Shown: positions 1 through 9,114 of the stretch, one piece after another
How the letters are laid out: every line of letters starts with the position of its first letter
Position numbering within the stretch: the stretch's first letter is position 1
Origin: Marivita sp051859345
GTDB lineage: Bacteria; Pseudomonadota; Alphaproteobacteria; Rhodobacterales; Rhodobacteraceae
Reading direction: 5' to 3'
Assembly (NCBI RefSeq): GCF_051859345.1
Contig: NZ_JBHYFV010000004.1
Span: forward strand, 120,852-184,851
DNA length: 64,000 nt
Notes under the pieces: generated by a model
Seen by the model: the letters and a program-made list of their open reading frames with translations, nothing else
Database searches by the model: none
What the model was told of the DNA's origin: nothing
Position numbers and translations under genes: made by a program

Positions 1-840
1 GCAAGGCCCACGTTCCACGCCTGCATCCATCCAGAAGACTGGCCCACGGTCGAGCGTGATGTCGAACTGTTGTTGATCCCCGATGATCCGGATGTAATCG
101 ACCTTACACATCGAATTGTGCGGCCTGACGGTGAAACGCGCTGGATCAGTGCGCGCAAGCGGGTGACGTTTGATCCCGAAATCTGCACGGATCGCCCCAT
201 CAACGGGGTCTTCGCTGCGGTCGATGTGACCGAATCAAAGCTGGCGCAGGAAGAAACGCGGCTCTTGATCGGTGAGTTGAATCACAGGTCCAAGAACCTG
301 ATTTCAGTCATCGACGGAATCAGCCGCTTGTTGGCCAGATCCGTCGCGCCCGAAGAGTTCCCCGAGAAACTGAGCGAACGGTTGATGGCCTTGTCGCGCA
401 ATCAGGATGCGATGGTGCAGGGCATTGGCGGGATTTTTGACATGCACGACCTGCTGCGTTCCCAAATTGCGCCTTTTGACGAGGATTTGCGATCCCGCGT
501 CAAGATGGCCGGTCCCCCGTTGCGCGTGAAAGCCGCCGTTGCGCAGGTTCTGGGTATGGTGGTGCATGAGCTTGCCACGAATGCGGTAAAATACGGAGCG
601 CTGTCGTGTGAGACGGGTGAGGTGACCGTCAATTGGTCGCACGCCCGGCATGGCGGTCTGGCCTCCCTGTCCTGGCTAGAGCAGGGCGGACCGGATGTCG
701 TCGCCCCGACACACGCCGGCTTCGGATCGAAGGTGCTTCAGACCCTGCCCAAGCTGTCTTTGGACGCGGACGTGAACGTCGCCTACGATCACGGTGGTGT
801 TCAGTATCTGCTCAAGATGCCACAAGACGCCGCTTGCTGA
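1..840 (+). CDS. PAS/HWE-family sensor histidine kinase, 5' end outside window
   Basis: The frame is open from base 1, so the start lies upstream. The first ~75 residues read as the end of a PAS fold with its PAC segment (IHPEDW, then VRPDGETRWISARKR). An HWE/HisKA_2 dimerisation and phosphoacceptor box follows (ELNHRSKN), then the N-box HELATNAVKYGALS and a glycine box (GFGSKVLQ). Proteins of this family autophosphorylate on the His of the NHR motif and usually answer light, redox or general stress signals through a separate response regulator. No receiver domain or partner regulator is visible here. The stimulus cannot be told because the N-terminal sensor is missing. The kinase assignment is secure. 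Confidence 0.9.
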   Translation, partial: ARPTFHACIHPEDWPTVERDVELLLIPDDPDVIDLTHRIVRPDGETRWISARKRVTFDPEICTDRPINGVFAAVDVTESKLAQEETRLLIGELNHRSKNLISVIDGISRLLARSVAPEEFPEKLSERLMALSRNQDAMVQGIGGIFDMHDLLRSQIAPFDEDLRSRVKMAGPPLRVKAAVAQVLGMVVHELATNAVKYGALSCETGEVTVNWSHARHGGLASLSWLEQGGPDVVAPTHAGFGSKVLQTLPKLSLDADVNVAYDHGGVQYLLKMPQDAAC

Positions 841-857
841 CCGCAGCCCAAAAAAAA

Positions 858-878
858 GGCCGAGCAATAAGCTCGGCC
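858..878 (-). terminator. Intrinsic terminator read on the minus strand
   Basis: An 8-bp perfect stem, GGCCGAGC with a 5-nt loop, is followed on the minus strand by a run of about eight T. No T run follows on the plus strand. It would end transcripts of the LysR gene whose stop lies ~140 nt away, leaving a long 3' UTR. It also sits 18 bp after the kinase stop. Confidence 0.75.
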
Positions 879-1018
879 GAAGTCCAACAGGGAGGTATGA
901 AGATGATGCGCAAATCAGCGTTCCATCTCATATCTGCTAAATATGTCAGCGCTCGGTTGCATGGCAAGAGGTATAGCCTACGACTTAGGTCATTCCCGTT
1001 ATGCGTGAGGCGCATGGG

Positions 1019-1939
1019 TCACACATTCCCGACGCCCTCTGCCTCGAGCGCCTTGCGGGTCTGGCGGTGTGTGAAAATCTCTTCCTGAACGAAATCGCGG
1101 AATGCAGCGATACGCTTGGATTGGCGCAACTCTTCCGGATAGGCAAGGAAAACAGGGACTTCGACGGATTCGATGTTGGGAAAGACGCGCCTTACACTTG
1201 GGAAGTCCTCGATGATGTAATCGGGCAGGACACCGATCCCAAGTCCGGACAGCACACTTTGAAGCACACCGAAGTAGTTGTTGACGGTCAGCGTCGACTT
1301 GATGTCGTAGGTCAGCAATTCCTGAACCAGCATCATGCCCGCGCTGACCTGTGCGGCGCGGGGATTCTGGCAAATCAGACGATGGTTCGCGATGTCCTCG
1401 ATATTCACAGGTGTGCCGTTCTGCGCCAGGTATTCCGGAGACGCGTAAAGCCGCATGCGAATGGCCATCAGTTTCTTGCGGATCAGGTCCGCCTGGCTGG
1501 GTTCCTTCATGCGCACCGCCACATCAGCCTCGCGCATCGGCAGGTCAAGCACACGTTCCTCGAGCATCAGGTCGATATTGAGGTCCGGGTATTTTTCATA
1601 AAGCTTGGGCAGGCGCGGGGCCAGCCAAAGCGACCCGAAGCCGATGGTTGTGGTGACACGCAGTTCGCCGAACACTTCTTCTTCGCTGTCGCGAATGCGG
1701 GCGGTTGCCGCCTCGATCCGTTTGTTCATGGATCGCGTCGCATCGAACAGCAATTCACCTTGTTCAGTGAGAATCAGTCCCCGCGCATGGCGGTGAAACA
1801 GGACCGTGTTCAGCGATTCTTCCAGCGCACGAATCTGCCGCGACACTGCCGACTGCGACAGGTGCAGGGCATCGCCAGCATGGGTGAGGCTGCCAGCGTC
1901 AGCCACAGCGTGAAATATTCTGAGCTTGTCCCAGTCCAT
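1019..1939 (-). CDS. LysR-family transcriptional regulator (VtlR/LsrB-like)
   Basis: This 306-residue protein has an N-terminal winged helix-turn-helix (HLSQSAVSRQIRALEESL) and a C-terminal LysR substrate-binding domain. The MDWDKLRIFHAVADAGSLTH start and the HRHARGLILTEQGELLF segment resemble, from memory, the alphaproteobacterial VtlR/LsrB regulators of redox and small-RNA circuits. That subfamily call is inference. I placed the start at the ATG opening MDWDKL; a TTG five codons upstream is possible, but the GAAAG ribosome site fits the ATG better. The gene is divergent from the indolepyruvate oxidoreductase gene, with a LysR-type dyad between them, so that gene is its most likely local target. 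Only one cysteine is present (in ICQNPR), so a disulfide-based redox switch is less obvious. Confidence 0.9.
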   Translation of the reverse strand: MDWDKLRIFHAVADAGSLTHAGDALHLSQSAVSRQIRALEESLNTVLFHRHARGLILTEQGELLFDATRSMNKRIEAATARIRDSEEEVFGELRVTTTIGFGSLWLAPRLPKLYEKYPDLNIDLMLEERVLDLPMREADVAVRMKEPSQADLIRKKLMAIRMRLYASPEYLAQNGTPVNIEDIANHRLICQNPRAAQVSAGMMLVQELLTYDIKSTLTVNNYFGVLQSVLSGLGIGVLPDYIIEDFPSVRRVFPNIESVEVPVFLAYPEELRQSKRIAAFRDFVQEEIFTHRQTRKALEAEGVGNV

Positions 1940-2039
1940 AATAATCACTTTCAATCGTTAGCCGCCGTTTACATGACACAAACGCATATATGAACGACAA
2001 CTTCATGTATCACTGAAAATTCAAGAAAAACCTGTGGTA

Positions 2040-2058
2040 AGGTCAGCAATTATGACCT
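2040..2058. promoter_or_regulatory. Dyad AGGTCA-N7-TGACCT, candidate LysR operator
   Basis: A perfect 6-bp inverted repeat with a 7-bp spacer lies 47 bp before the oxidoreductase start and about 100 bp before the divergent LysR start. It contains the T-N11-A pattern (TCA-N7-TGA) typical of LysR-type binding sites. Binding by the adjacent regulator is inferred from position and pattern only. Confidence 0.5.
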
Positions 2059-2104
2059 AAATTTGTGCTAAACTAAAGGGACATTCCGCGCAGGGAGGCG
2101 TCGC

Positions 2105-5100
2105 ATGACCAAATCCGAGATTACGCTGAACGACCGTTTCGATCTGAGCAAATCACCCGTTTTGCTGAATGGAACTCAGGCGCTGGTGCGGCTGATGCTG
2201 ATGCAGAAGGCGCGCGATGTCGCTGCGGGGCTGAACACGGCTGGGTATGTGACGGGCTATCGTGGTTCGCCGCTTGGCGCTGTCGATCTGCAGATGAACA
2301 AGGCCGCGCGCTACCTGAAAGCCGCCGATGTCACGTTCAAGGAAGGTCTGAACGAGGATCTGGCCGTGACCGCGCTTTGGGGCGCGCAGCAAGCCGAACT
2401 GCGCGGCGAGGGCACGCATGACGGTGTCTTCGGCCTGTGGTACGGCAAGGGGCCGGGGGTGGATCGGTCTGGTGATGCGATGCGCCATGCCAACATGGCG
2501 GGGTCTTCGGCACATGGTGGTGTGCTGATGGCGATGGGCGATGACCATACGGGGGAATCCTCGACCGTGCTGCACCAATCCGAATGGGCGATGGTGGATG
2601 CCTACATGCCGGTGGTGTCGCCTGCCGGGGTGCAGGAAATTCTTGATTACGGGCTCTACGGATTTGCGCTTTCGCGGTTTTCCGGCCTTTGGGTCGGTCT
2701 GAAGACGATGAAGGACACGGTTGAGGCGACAGCGGTTGTCGATGCTCGCCCGGACCGGATGTCGTTTGTGGTGCCGCCATTTGACATGCCCGAAGGCGGG
2801 TTGAACATCCGTTTGGGCGACACACCGCACGCGCAGGAAGCGAGGATGATCGACCATAAGCGCTTTGCCGCCGAGTCGTTCTCGCACGCCAACAAGATGG
2901 ACAAGCGGATGTGGGGCAAGCCGGGGGCAAAGATCGGCTTTGTCGCGGCGGGCAAGAACTGGCTTGATCTGGTGCATGCGCTGTCATTGCTCGGCATCGA
3001 CGCAAACGAAGCCGAACGGCTTGGCGTCACCACTTACAAGGTGGGGCAGACCTGGCCGCTTGACATGAAGGGGTTCCACGACTGGGCCGAAGGACTCGAC
3101 CTCATCGTTGTGGTTGAAGAAAAGCGCAAGCTCATCGAGGTGCAGATCAAGGAGGCGATCTTTGACGATCGCCAGGGGCGCCGTGTCTGGGGCTGGCACA
3201 AGGGCGGCGGGGCCGGGTCGATGCACGGGCCGGAACTGTTCCCGACGCGCGGCGCGCTGGACCCTATCCTGATTGCGCAAAAGCTGGGCGAGATCCTGAT
3301 CGAGGAAGGTCGCGACACCGATCGCATCAAGGCCGGCATGCAAGCCCTTGATGAGGCTCGCAAAGCCGACAACGCCGAAGAGATCGCGGCGCGTCTGCCG
3401 TATTTCTGTTCCGGCTGTCCGCACAACTCATCGACCAAGGTGCCCGAGGGCAGCCGCGCCTATGCCGGGATCGGCTGTCACTACATGGTGCAGTGGATGG
3501 ACCGTGAAACGCAGGGCTTTACCCATATGGGGGCCGAAGGTGCCAACTGGATCGGGGAATCCCTGTTCTCCAAAACTCCCCATGTTTTTCAGAACCTTGG
3601 CGACGGAACCTACAACCATTCCGGGGTGCAAGCCATTCGCGCAGCCATCGCGGCAGGCACGACGATCACCTACAAGATCCTCTATAACGACGCCGTCGCC
3701 ATGACGGGTGGGCAGAAGAACGATGGTGGATTGTCACCGCAGCAGATCGCGGCAGAACTGCGCGCCATGGGGGTGCAACATCTTGCCGTCGTCTATGACG
3801 AGAAAGAGGATGTGGACTTCAAGGCGTTCCCGCAAGGCATTGAAATTGCAGAGCGGGCAGATTTGCAAACCGTGCAGGAGACCTTTGCAAAGACCCAAGG
3901 CGTGAGCGCCATCGTCTACATTCAGACCTGCGCCGCCGAAAAGCGCCGCCGCCGCAAGCGGGGTCAATTCCCCGATCCCGACAAGCGCGTGTTCATCAAC
4001 ACCGATGTCTGCGAAGGCTGTGGCGATTGTGGTGTGCAATCCAACTGCGTGTCCATCGTGCCAAAGGAAACCGAACTGGGCCGCAAGAGGGCGATTGACC
4101 AGTCGTCTTGCAACAAGGATTTCTCTTGTCTCAAAGGGTTTTGCCCGTCGTTCGTGACCTTGGAGGGGGCGCAGGTGAAAAAGGCGGCGACCGCGGATAT
4201 CACCCTGCCGGACATGCCCAACCCCGATCTACCCGCCATTGACGGCACCTGGAACATGGTCGTCACAGGCGTCGGCGGAACCGGGGTCGTGACCATCGGC
4301 GCGGTGCTGGCGCAGGCGGCGCAGATCGACGGCAAGGGCGCGGGCATGATGGAAATGGCGGGCCTCGCACAGAAGGGTGGCGCGGTGCATATCCATTTGC
4401 GGCTGGCAAACCGTCCCGAGGACATCAACGCCATTCGCGTGGCGACGGGTGAGGCGGACGCGCTGATCGGTGGCGATCTTGTCGTCAGCGCCGGAGCAAA
4501 GACCCTGGGCCTGATGCGCACGGGGCGCACGGGTGGCGTTGTGAACAGCCACGAAATCATCACCGGGGATTTTACGCGCAACACGGATTTCGCCCTGCCG
4601 ACCGACCGGCTGAAAGTCTCGCTCGAGGCGCGGCTACGGGAACGTCTGGATCTGTTCGATGCGTCCGAACTGGCCAATGCGACGCTGGGGGATTCGATCT
4701 TTTCGAACATGATGATCCTGGGTGCCGCATGGCAGCGCGGGCTGGTGCCGCTGACGCGGGACGCCATTGTGCAAGCGATTGACCTGAACGGGGCGGCTGC
4801 GGAAAAGAACATCCGCGCGTTCGAGGTCGGCCGTTGGGCGGTGCTGCATCCAGAAGACGCAAGGCGCGTGGCAGAACCCAAGGTGGTGGCCATGCCCAAC
4901 ACTCTGGAGGAGAAGGTCGCGTACAGATTTGACCATTTGGTAAAATATCAAAGCAAGCGCTATGCAAAACGGTATCGCAAACTGGTGGATCAGGTATCGG
5001 ATGCACACCTGAAAGAGGCCGTGGCCAAGGGGTATCACAAGCTGCTGGCCTACAAGGACGAATACGAAGTGGCGCGGCTTCACCTTGAAACACGGCAAAA

Positions 5101-5527
5101 GGCGCAAGAGCAGTTTGGCGGTGACTTCAAGATGTCGTTCCACCTTGCGCCTCCGATCCTGAGCAAGACAGGTCCCGACGGGCGACCTGTGAAAAAGCAA
5201 TACGGGGAAGGGATGCTGACCGGGTTCGGCATTCTGGCCAGACTGAAGGCGCTGCGCGGCACGCCTCTGGACCCGTTTGGCCGCTCGGACGAACGCCGCA
5301 TGGAGCGAGCGCTGATCAAGCAGTACGAGGCGGACATGGCACACTGGCTGCCCAAGGCGCGTCCCGAAACAATGGATGCGCTTGTCGCGCTCGCGGAATT
5401 GCCGCTTCAGATCAAGGGCTTCGGCCCGGTGAAGGACGCCAACGCGGCAAAGGCCGAAAAGCGGCGAGAGAACATTCTGGCCATGTTGCGCGATGGCGGT
5501 GCAGGGCTGAAACAGGCGGCAGAGTAA
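2105..5527 (+). CDS. Indolepyruvate ferredoxin oxidoreductase, fused alpha/beta subunits
   Basis: This 1,140-residue single-chain 2-oxoacid:ferredoxin oxidoreductase decarboxylates aryl pyruvates (from Trp, Phe, Tyr) to aryl-acetyl-CoA with TPP and iron-sulfur clusters. The N-terminal TPP-enzyme region holds SGCPHNSST and the TPP/Mg motif LGDGTYNHSG near residue 498. A cysteine-rich ferredoxin-like region (VCEGCGDCG, SCLKGFC) follows near residues 630-690. The gamma-type domain starts near residue 717 with VVTGVGGTGVV. Archaeal enzymes split this into IorA and IorB; the fused form is usual in Proteobacteria. GGGAGG lies 8 nt before the ATG. The gene stands alone, divergent from a LysR gene. 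An enoyl-CoA hydratase at 25.9 kb could act in the same aromatic-acid route, but this is a weak link. Confidence 0.93.
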   Translation: MTKSEITLNDRFDLSKSPVLLNGTQALVRLMLMQKARDVAAGLNTAGYVTGYRGSPLGAVDLQMNKAARYLKAADVTFKEGLNEDLAVTALWGAQQAELRGEGTHDGVFGLWYGKGPGVDRSGDAMRHANMAGSSAHGGVLMAMGDDHTGESSTVLHQSEWAMVDAYMPVVSPAGVQEILDYGLYGFALSRFSGLWVGLKTMKDTVEATAVVDARPDRMSFVVPPFDMPEGGLNIRLGDTPHAQEARMIDHKRFAAESFSHANKMDKRMWGKPGAKIGFVAAGKNWLDLVHALSLLGIDANEAERLGVTTYKVGQTWPLDMKGFHDWAEGLDLIVVVEEKRKLIEVQIKEAIFDDRQGRRVWGWHKGGGAGSMHGPELFPTRGALDPILIAQKLGEILIEEGRDTDRIKAGMQALDEARKADNAEEIAARLPYFCSGCPHNSSTKVPEGSRAYAGIGCHYMVQWMDRETQGFTHMGAEGANWIGESLFSKTPHVFQNLGDGTYNHSGVQAIRAAIAAGTTITYKILYNDAVAMTGGQKNDGGLSPQQIAAELRAMGVQHLAVVYDEKEDVDFKAFPQGIEIAERADLQTVQETFAKTQGVSAIVYIQTCAAEKRRRRKRGQFPDPDKRVFINTDVCEGCGDCGVQSNCVSIVPKETELGRKRAIDQSSCNKDFSCLKGFCPSFVTLEGAQVKKAATADITLPDMPNPDLPAIDGTWNMVVTGVGGTGVVTIGAVLAQAAQIDGKGAGMMEMAGLAQKGGAVHIHLRLANRPEDINAIRVATGEADALIGGDLVVSAGAKTLGLMRTGRTGGVVNSHEIITGDFTRNTDFALPTDRLKVSLEARLRERLDLFDASELANATLGDSIFSNMMILGAAWQRGLVPLTRDAIVQAIDLNGAAAEKNIRAFEVGRWAVLHPEDARRVAEPKVVAMPNTLEEKVAYRFDHLVKYQSKRYAKRYRKLVDQVSDAHLKEAVAKGYHKLLAYKDEYEVARLHLETRQKAQEQFGGDFKMSFHLAPPILSKTGPDGRPVKKQYGEGMLTGFGILARLKALRGTPLDPFGRSDERRMERALIKQYEADMAHWLPKARPETMDALVALAELPLQIKGFGPVKDANAAKAEKRRENILAMLRDGGAGLKQAAE

Positions 5528-5542
5528 GGGTTCGGGGACGTG

Positions 5543-5567
5543 ACAGGCGCGGATGGTCTGCGCCTGT
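5543..5567 (+). terminator. Stem-loop after the oxidoreductase gene (weak terminator)
   Basis: An 8-bp stem, ACAGGCGC pairing with GCGCCTGT across a 9-nt loop, lies 15 bp past the stop codon. There is no clear T run, so intrinsic termination is uncertain. Confidence 0.35.
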
Positions 5568-5659
5568 GCGTCACATGAGCTTTACACACCTGTTACATCT
5601 ATGCGGGTAAGACGAAGCACGTTAGCACGCCCTGACTCATCCCTGACGGAGCCGCCTCG

Positions 5660-6544
5660 GTGACCTCTTCCGCTGCCCGCGATATATCCTACGCGTATTC
5701 GGCACGCTCCAAACCGGGGCGTGCGATGATACGCCTGATGGAAAACGCAACCGGTCGTCTTGACCTGATCAGGCGAGCTGAGGGCTATGAGCACGAAGTC
5801 GCGCTTGGCCGTGATTTCTGGGAAGTGATGGTCGACCGCTATGGGCTCAGCCTTGATGTTGTGGGCGGCGCGCTGGACAATATTCCCAAAGACGGGCCGC
5901 TGATCGTGATCGCCAATCATCCCTACGGCATTCTTGACGGGTTGATCCTTGGCCATATCCTGTCGGTCAGGCGGGGCGATTTCCGCATTCTGGCGCATCA
6001 GATCTTTCGCAAGGCTGAAGAGCTGAACAAGATCATCCTGCCTGTCAATTTTGATGAAACCAAAGACGCCGTCGCTCGGAACATCATGACGCGCAAAGCA
6101 GCGTTCAAGTATCTCGCGCAGGATGGCTGCATCGGTGTGTTTCCGGGGGGTACGGTTTCAACGGCGGCCAAGCCGTTCTCGACACCGATGGATCCCGGAT
6201 GGCGTGCGTTTACCGCCCGGATGATTGCGAAATCAAACGCCACGGTGGTGCCGATCTATTTCGACGGCCACACCAGCCGGCTGTTCCAGTTGGCCAGTCA
6301 TCTGCACTTCACGTTGCGCATGGGCCTTTTGATCAAAGAGTTCCGCAAACGCGTTGATACGCCGGTGCGTGTCGTCATCGGAGATCCGATTTGCGCGCAC
6401 GAGATCGACGCGCGCAAAAAAGACGCGCGAGAGCTGATGGATTTCCTGCGAAAAGCGACGTATGAGCTGTCTCCAACACCCTTTCCGTCGTTGGATTACG
6501 GGTTTGAATTTGAAGATCGGCATCGGGTGCGCGGCCAGACGTGA
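5660..6544 (+). CDS. Lysophospholipid acyltransferase (PlsC/OlsA-like)
   Basis: This 294-residue glycerolipid-type acyltransferase has the catalytic histidine in ANHPYGILDG. The spacing is H-x5-D rather than the standard H-x4-D, as in the NHPxGxxDG subgroup of these enzymes. FPGGTVSTA matches the substrate-phosphate motif (FPEG-like). Members acylate lysophosphatidic acid or lyso-ornithine lipids at the inner membrane; the substrate cannot be decided from sequence. The GTG start at 5660 has GGAG 9 nt upstream; the next in-frame ATG is 22 codons in. murI starts 25 bp after the stop, so the two may be co-transcribed. Confidence 0.82.
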   Translation: MTSSAARDISYAYSARSKPGRAMIRLMENATGRLDLIRRAEGYEHEVALGRDFWEVMVDRYGLSLDVVGGALDNIPKDGPLIVIANHPYGILDGLILGHILSVRRGDFRILAHQIFRKAEELNKIILPVNFDETKDAVARNIMTRKAAFKYLAQDGCIGVFPGGTVSTAAKPFSTPMDPGWRAFTARMIAKSNATVVPIYFDGHTSRLFQLASHLHFTLRMGLLIKEFRKRVDTPVRVVIGDPICAHEIDARKKDARELMDFLRKATYELSPTPFPSLDYGFEFEDRHRVRGQT

Positions 6545-6568
6545 CCCAGCCAACAGGGCGAGGGCGCA

Positions 6569-7381
6569 ATGGCGGTAGGCGTATTTGACAGCGGGTTGGG
6601 CGGGCTGACGGTGCTGGACGCGGTGTCCCGGCGTTTGCCGGATGTGCCGTTTGTGTATCTTGGGGATAACAAGAACGCGCCTTACGGGGTCCGCGACGCG
6701 GATGATGTCTACGCTCTGACCTGTACTGCAACAGAACGTTTGTGGGACGCGGGCTGCGACCTTGTGATCCTTGCGTGCAACACCGCCTCGGCGGCGGCGC
6801 TCCGGCGGATGCAGGAAAGCTGGATACCCCGCAACAAGCGGGTTCTGGGCGTCTTTGTTCCGCTGATCGAGGCGCTGACCGAACGGCAATGGGGCGACAA
6901 TTCCCCGCCGCGCGAAGTGGCGGTTCAGCATGTGGCCCTGTTTGCCACCCCGGCAACGGTGCGCAGCCGTGCATTTCAGCGCGAACTCGCGTTCCGTGCA
7001 ATTGGCGTCGATGTCGAGGCGCAGGCCTGCGGCGGGCTGGTCGATGCCATCGAAGAGGGCGACATGATCCTGGCCGAGGCACTGGTGCGCAGCCATGTCG
7101 ATGCGCTCAAGCGCAAGATGCCGACACCGCAGGCCGCGATCCTGGGCTGCACGCATTATCCGCTGATGCAAGAGGTGTTCCAGGATGCGCTGGGGCCGGA
7201 TGTGGCCGTCTATTCCCAGGCGCGTCTGGTGGCGGAATCGCTGGCGGATTACCTTGTGCGGCACCCGACGATGCTGGGCACAGGGGATGCGTCGATGTTT
7301 CTGACCACGGGCGACCCGAAACGTGTGTCGGATCACGCGACACAGTTTCTGCGACGACAGATCCGCTTTGACTCTGCCTGA
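6569..7381 (+). CDS. murI: Glutamate racemase
   Basis: MurI (270 residues) interconverts L- and D-glutamate for peptidoglycan stem peptides in the cytoplasm. FDSGLGGLTV opens the protein. The two acid/base cysteines are in ACNTAS (Cys70) and GCTHYPL (Cys194), with the DNKNAPYG loop between. Length matches the family. The ATG lies 25 bp after the acyltransferase stop, suggesting an envelope-biogenesis pair. It is followed 52 bp later by argC. Confidence 0.96.
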   Translation: MAVGVFDSGLGGLTVLDAVSRRLPDVPFVYLGDNKNAPYGVRDADDVYALTCTATERLWDAGCDLVILACNTASAAALRRMQESWIPRNKRVLGVFVPLIEALTERQWGDNSPPREVAVQHVALFATPATVRSRAFQRELAFRAIGVDVEAQACGGLVDAIEEGDMILAEALVRSHVDALKRKMPTPQAAILGCTHYPLMQEVFQDALGPDVAVYSQARLVAESLADYLVRHPTMLGTGDASMFLTTGDPKRVSDHATQFLRRQIRFDSA

Positions 7382-7432
7382 GCCTGACCATCCTCGATTA
7401 TTCCGATCCAAATTTGTCACGGGAGTGACCTC

Positions 7433-8461
7433 ATGACCTGTAAAATCGCCATCATCGGTGCCAGCGGCTATACCGGAGCCGAATTGTTGCGCCTGATCGC
7501 CACCCATCCCGACATGGAGATCGCCGCACTGGCCGCGAATTCCAAAGCCGGACAAAGCATCGCGCAGGTGTTCCCGCATTTGCGCCACCTTGATCTGCCG
7601 CAGCTTGTGACATGGGAAGAGATTGATTTTTCCGGGATCGACCTGTGTTTCTGCGCGCTGCCGCACAAGACCAGCCAGGAGGTGATCTCAAAGCTGCCAA
7701 CACATCTCAAGATCGTTGATCTGTCGGCGGATTTCCGGCTGCACGACCCGACGGAGTACGAAAAATGGTATGGCAACCCGCACGCGGCAGTCGAGATGCA
7801 GAAAGAGGCGGTCTATGGTCTGACCGAGTTCTACCGCGATGCCATCCGGCAGGCGCGTCTGGTCGCCGGGACAGGCTGCAATGCGGCGACAGGGCAGTTC
7901 GTTCTGCGGCCGCTGATTGCGGATCGGGTTATCGGGTTGCAGGACATCATTCTGGACTTGAAATGCGCCGTGTCCGGCGCTGGTCGGTCGCTCAAGGAAA
8001 ACCTTCTGCATGCGGAATTGTCGGAAGGCACCAATGCCTATGCGGTTGGTGGAACCCATCGGCATCTTGGAGAATTCGATCAGGAATTCAGTGCTTTGGC
8101 GGGCGAAGAGGTGCGCATTCAGTTCACGCCGCATCTGATCCCCGCGAACCGGGGAATTCTTGCGACGTGTTATGTCAGAGGTGACGCTCAGGCGGTCCAT
8201 GCCTCGTTGGGCAAAGCCTATGTGGATGAGCCCTTCATCGAAGTGCTGCCCTTCGGCGAAACCCCTTCGACGCATCATGTGCGTGGATCGAACTTTTGTC
8301 ATATCGGGGTGACAGGGGACCGGATCGCGGGCCGCGCGATCGTGGTGGCAGCGCTTGACAACCTGACCAAGGGGTCGTCGGGGCAGGCGGTACAGAATGC
8401 CAACCTGATGCTGGGGCTGAAGGAAACGGCCGGCCTGATGCTCGCGCCATGTTTCCCATAG
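7433..8461 (+). CDS. argC: N-acetyl-gamma-glutamyl-phosphate reductase
   Basis: ArgC (342 residues) reduces N-acetylglutamyl phosphate to the semialdehyde with NADPH, the third step of arginine synthesis. The N-terminal Rossmann motif GASGYTGAELLRL and the catalytic cysteine in GTGCNAATG (Cys149) are both present. The 342-residue length fits the long ArgC type. Transcribed in the same direction as murI and ccmE. Confidence 0.96.
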   Translation: MTCKIAIIGASGYTGAELLRLIATHPDMEIAALAANSKAGQSIAQVFPHLRHLDLPQLVTWEEIDFSGIDLCFCALPHKTSQEVISKLPTHLKIVDLSADFRLHDPTEYEKWYGNPHAAVEMQKEAVYGLTEFYRDAIRQARLVAGTGCNAATGQFVLRPLIADRVIGLQDIILDLKCAVSGAGRSLKENLLHAELSEGTNAYAVGGTHRHLGEFDQEFSALAGEEVRIQFTPHLIPANRGILATCYVRGDAQAVHASLGKAYVDEPFIEVLPFGETPSTHHVRGSNFCHIGVTGDRIAGRAIVVAALDNLTKGSSGQAVQNANLMLGLKETAGLMLAPCFP

Positions 8462-8547
8462 TGGTTTTGTAACAATGTGATTTGTCGCAGTTCTCATAAC
8501 TCGGTTCTGTGCTTATATAAAGGCATCGCAAGAGTTAAGAGGATGCC

Positions 8548-9003
8548 ATGGCGCTGAAATCGCTCAAGAAACAAAGACGGATTCAGGTGATTGCGCTGGC
8601 TACGGTGGCGCTTGTGTTGTCGACGGCGCTGATCGGATACGGAATGCGCGACGGCATCAACTTTTTCCGGTCCCCCAGTCAGGTGATGGCAGAGCCGCCA
8701 ACTCCAAACGAGACATTCCGCATTGGCGGGCTCGTGGCGGAAGGGTCAATCGTGCGCGGGCAGGGGTCCACCGTGTCGTTCAGCGTGACAGATGGCGGCG
8801 CGACGGTGCCGGTTGTCTATTCCGGCGTGCTTCCCGACTTGTTTTCGGAGAATGAGGGCATGGTCGGCACGGGTCGCTACATCAACGGTGTCTTCGAGGC
8901 GTCCGAGATTCTGGCCAAGCACGATGAGGAATACATGCCGACCGAGGTTGTGGATGCCTTGAAGGAACAGGGTATCTACAAGGATCCGAAGGCAGGAAGC
9001 TGA
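8548..9003 (+). CDS. ccmE: Cytochrome c maturation heme chaperone CcmE
   Basis: CcmE (151 residues) covalently holds heme in the periplasm and passes it to CcmF for attachment to apocytochrome c. One N-terminal membrane anchor (about residues 12-31) precedes an OB-fold domain. The heme-binding histidine and tyrosine are seen in LAKHDEEYMP (His125, Tyr129). The ATG at 8548 has AAGAGG upstream. ccmF and ccmH are not adjacent: they lie 14 kb away at 23.4-25.8 kb on the same strand. Confidence 0.96.
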   Translation: MALKSLKKQRRIQVIALATVALVLSTALIGYGMRDGINFFRSPSQVMAEPPTPNETFRIGGLVAEGSIVRGQGSTVSFSVTDGGATVPVVYSGVLPDLFSENEGMVGTGRYINGVFEASEILAKHDEEYMPTEVVDALKEQGIYKDPKAGS

Positions 9004-9056
9004 CGCCTCGGGGTGATATCCTGCGGATCCTGATCTTCTTCTTTTTCCAAATATGC

Positions 9057-9106
9057 AAAAAACCGGGCGCGCAGCGCCCGGCCTGTCGGATTTTCCGAAG
9101 GAAAAT
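9057..9106 (-). terminator. Double hairpin between ccmE and eno; terminator of eno
   Basis: A GC-rich 8-bp stem at 9063-9081 (CCGGGCGC, 3-nt loop) is followed on the minus strand by six T, an intrinsic terminator for eno. A second A/T-rich hairpin (ATTTTCC, GAA loop, 9090-9106) lies between it and the eno stop. The genes converge here, so the pair may also help end the ccmE transcript. Confidence 0.8.
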
Positions 9107-9114
9107 TCGAAACC

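Noticed and set aside
897..1088. Short plus-strand ORF with GGGAGG before the ATG
   Set aside because: No similarity, very basic composition, and it runs antisense into the end of the LysR gene; the ribosome-site match alone is not enough.
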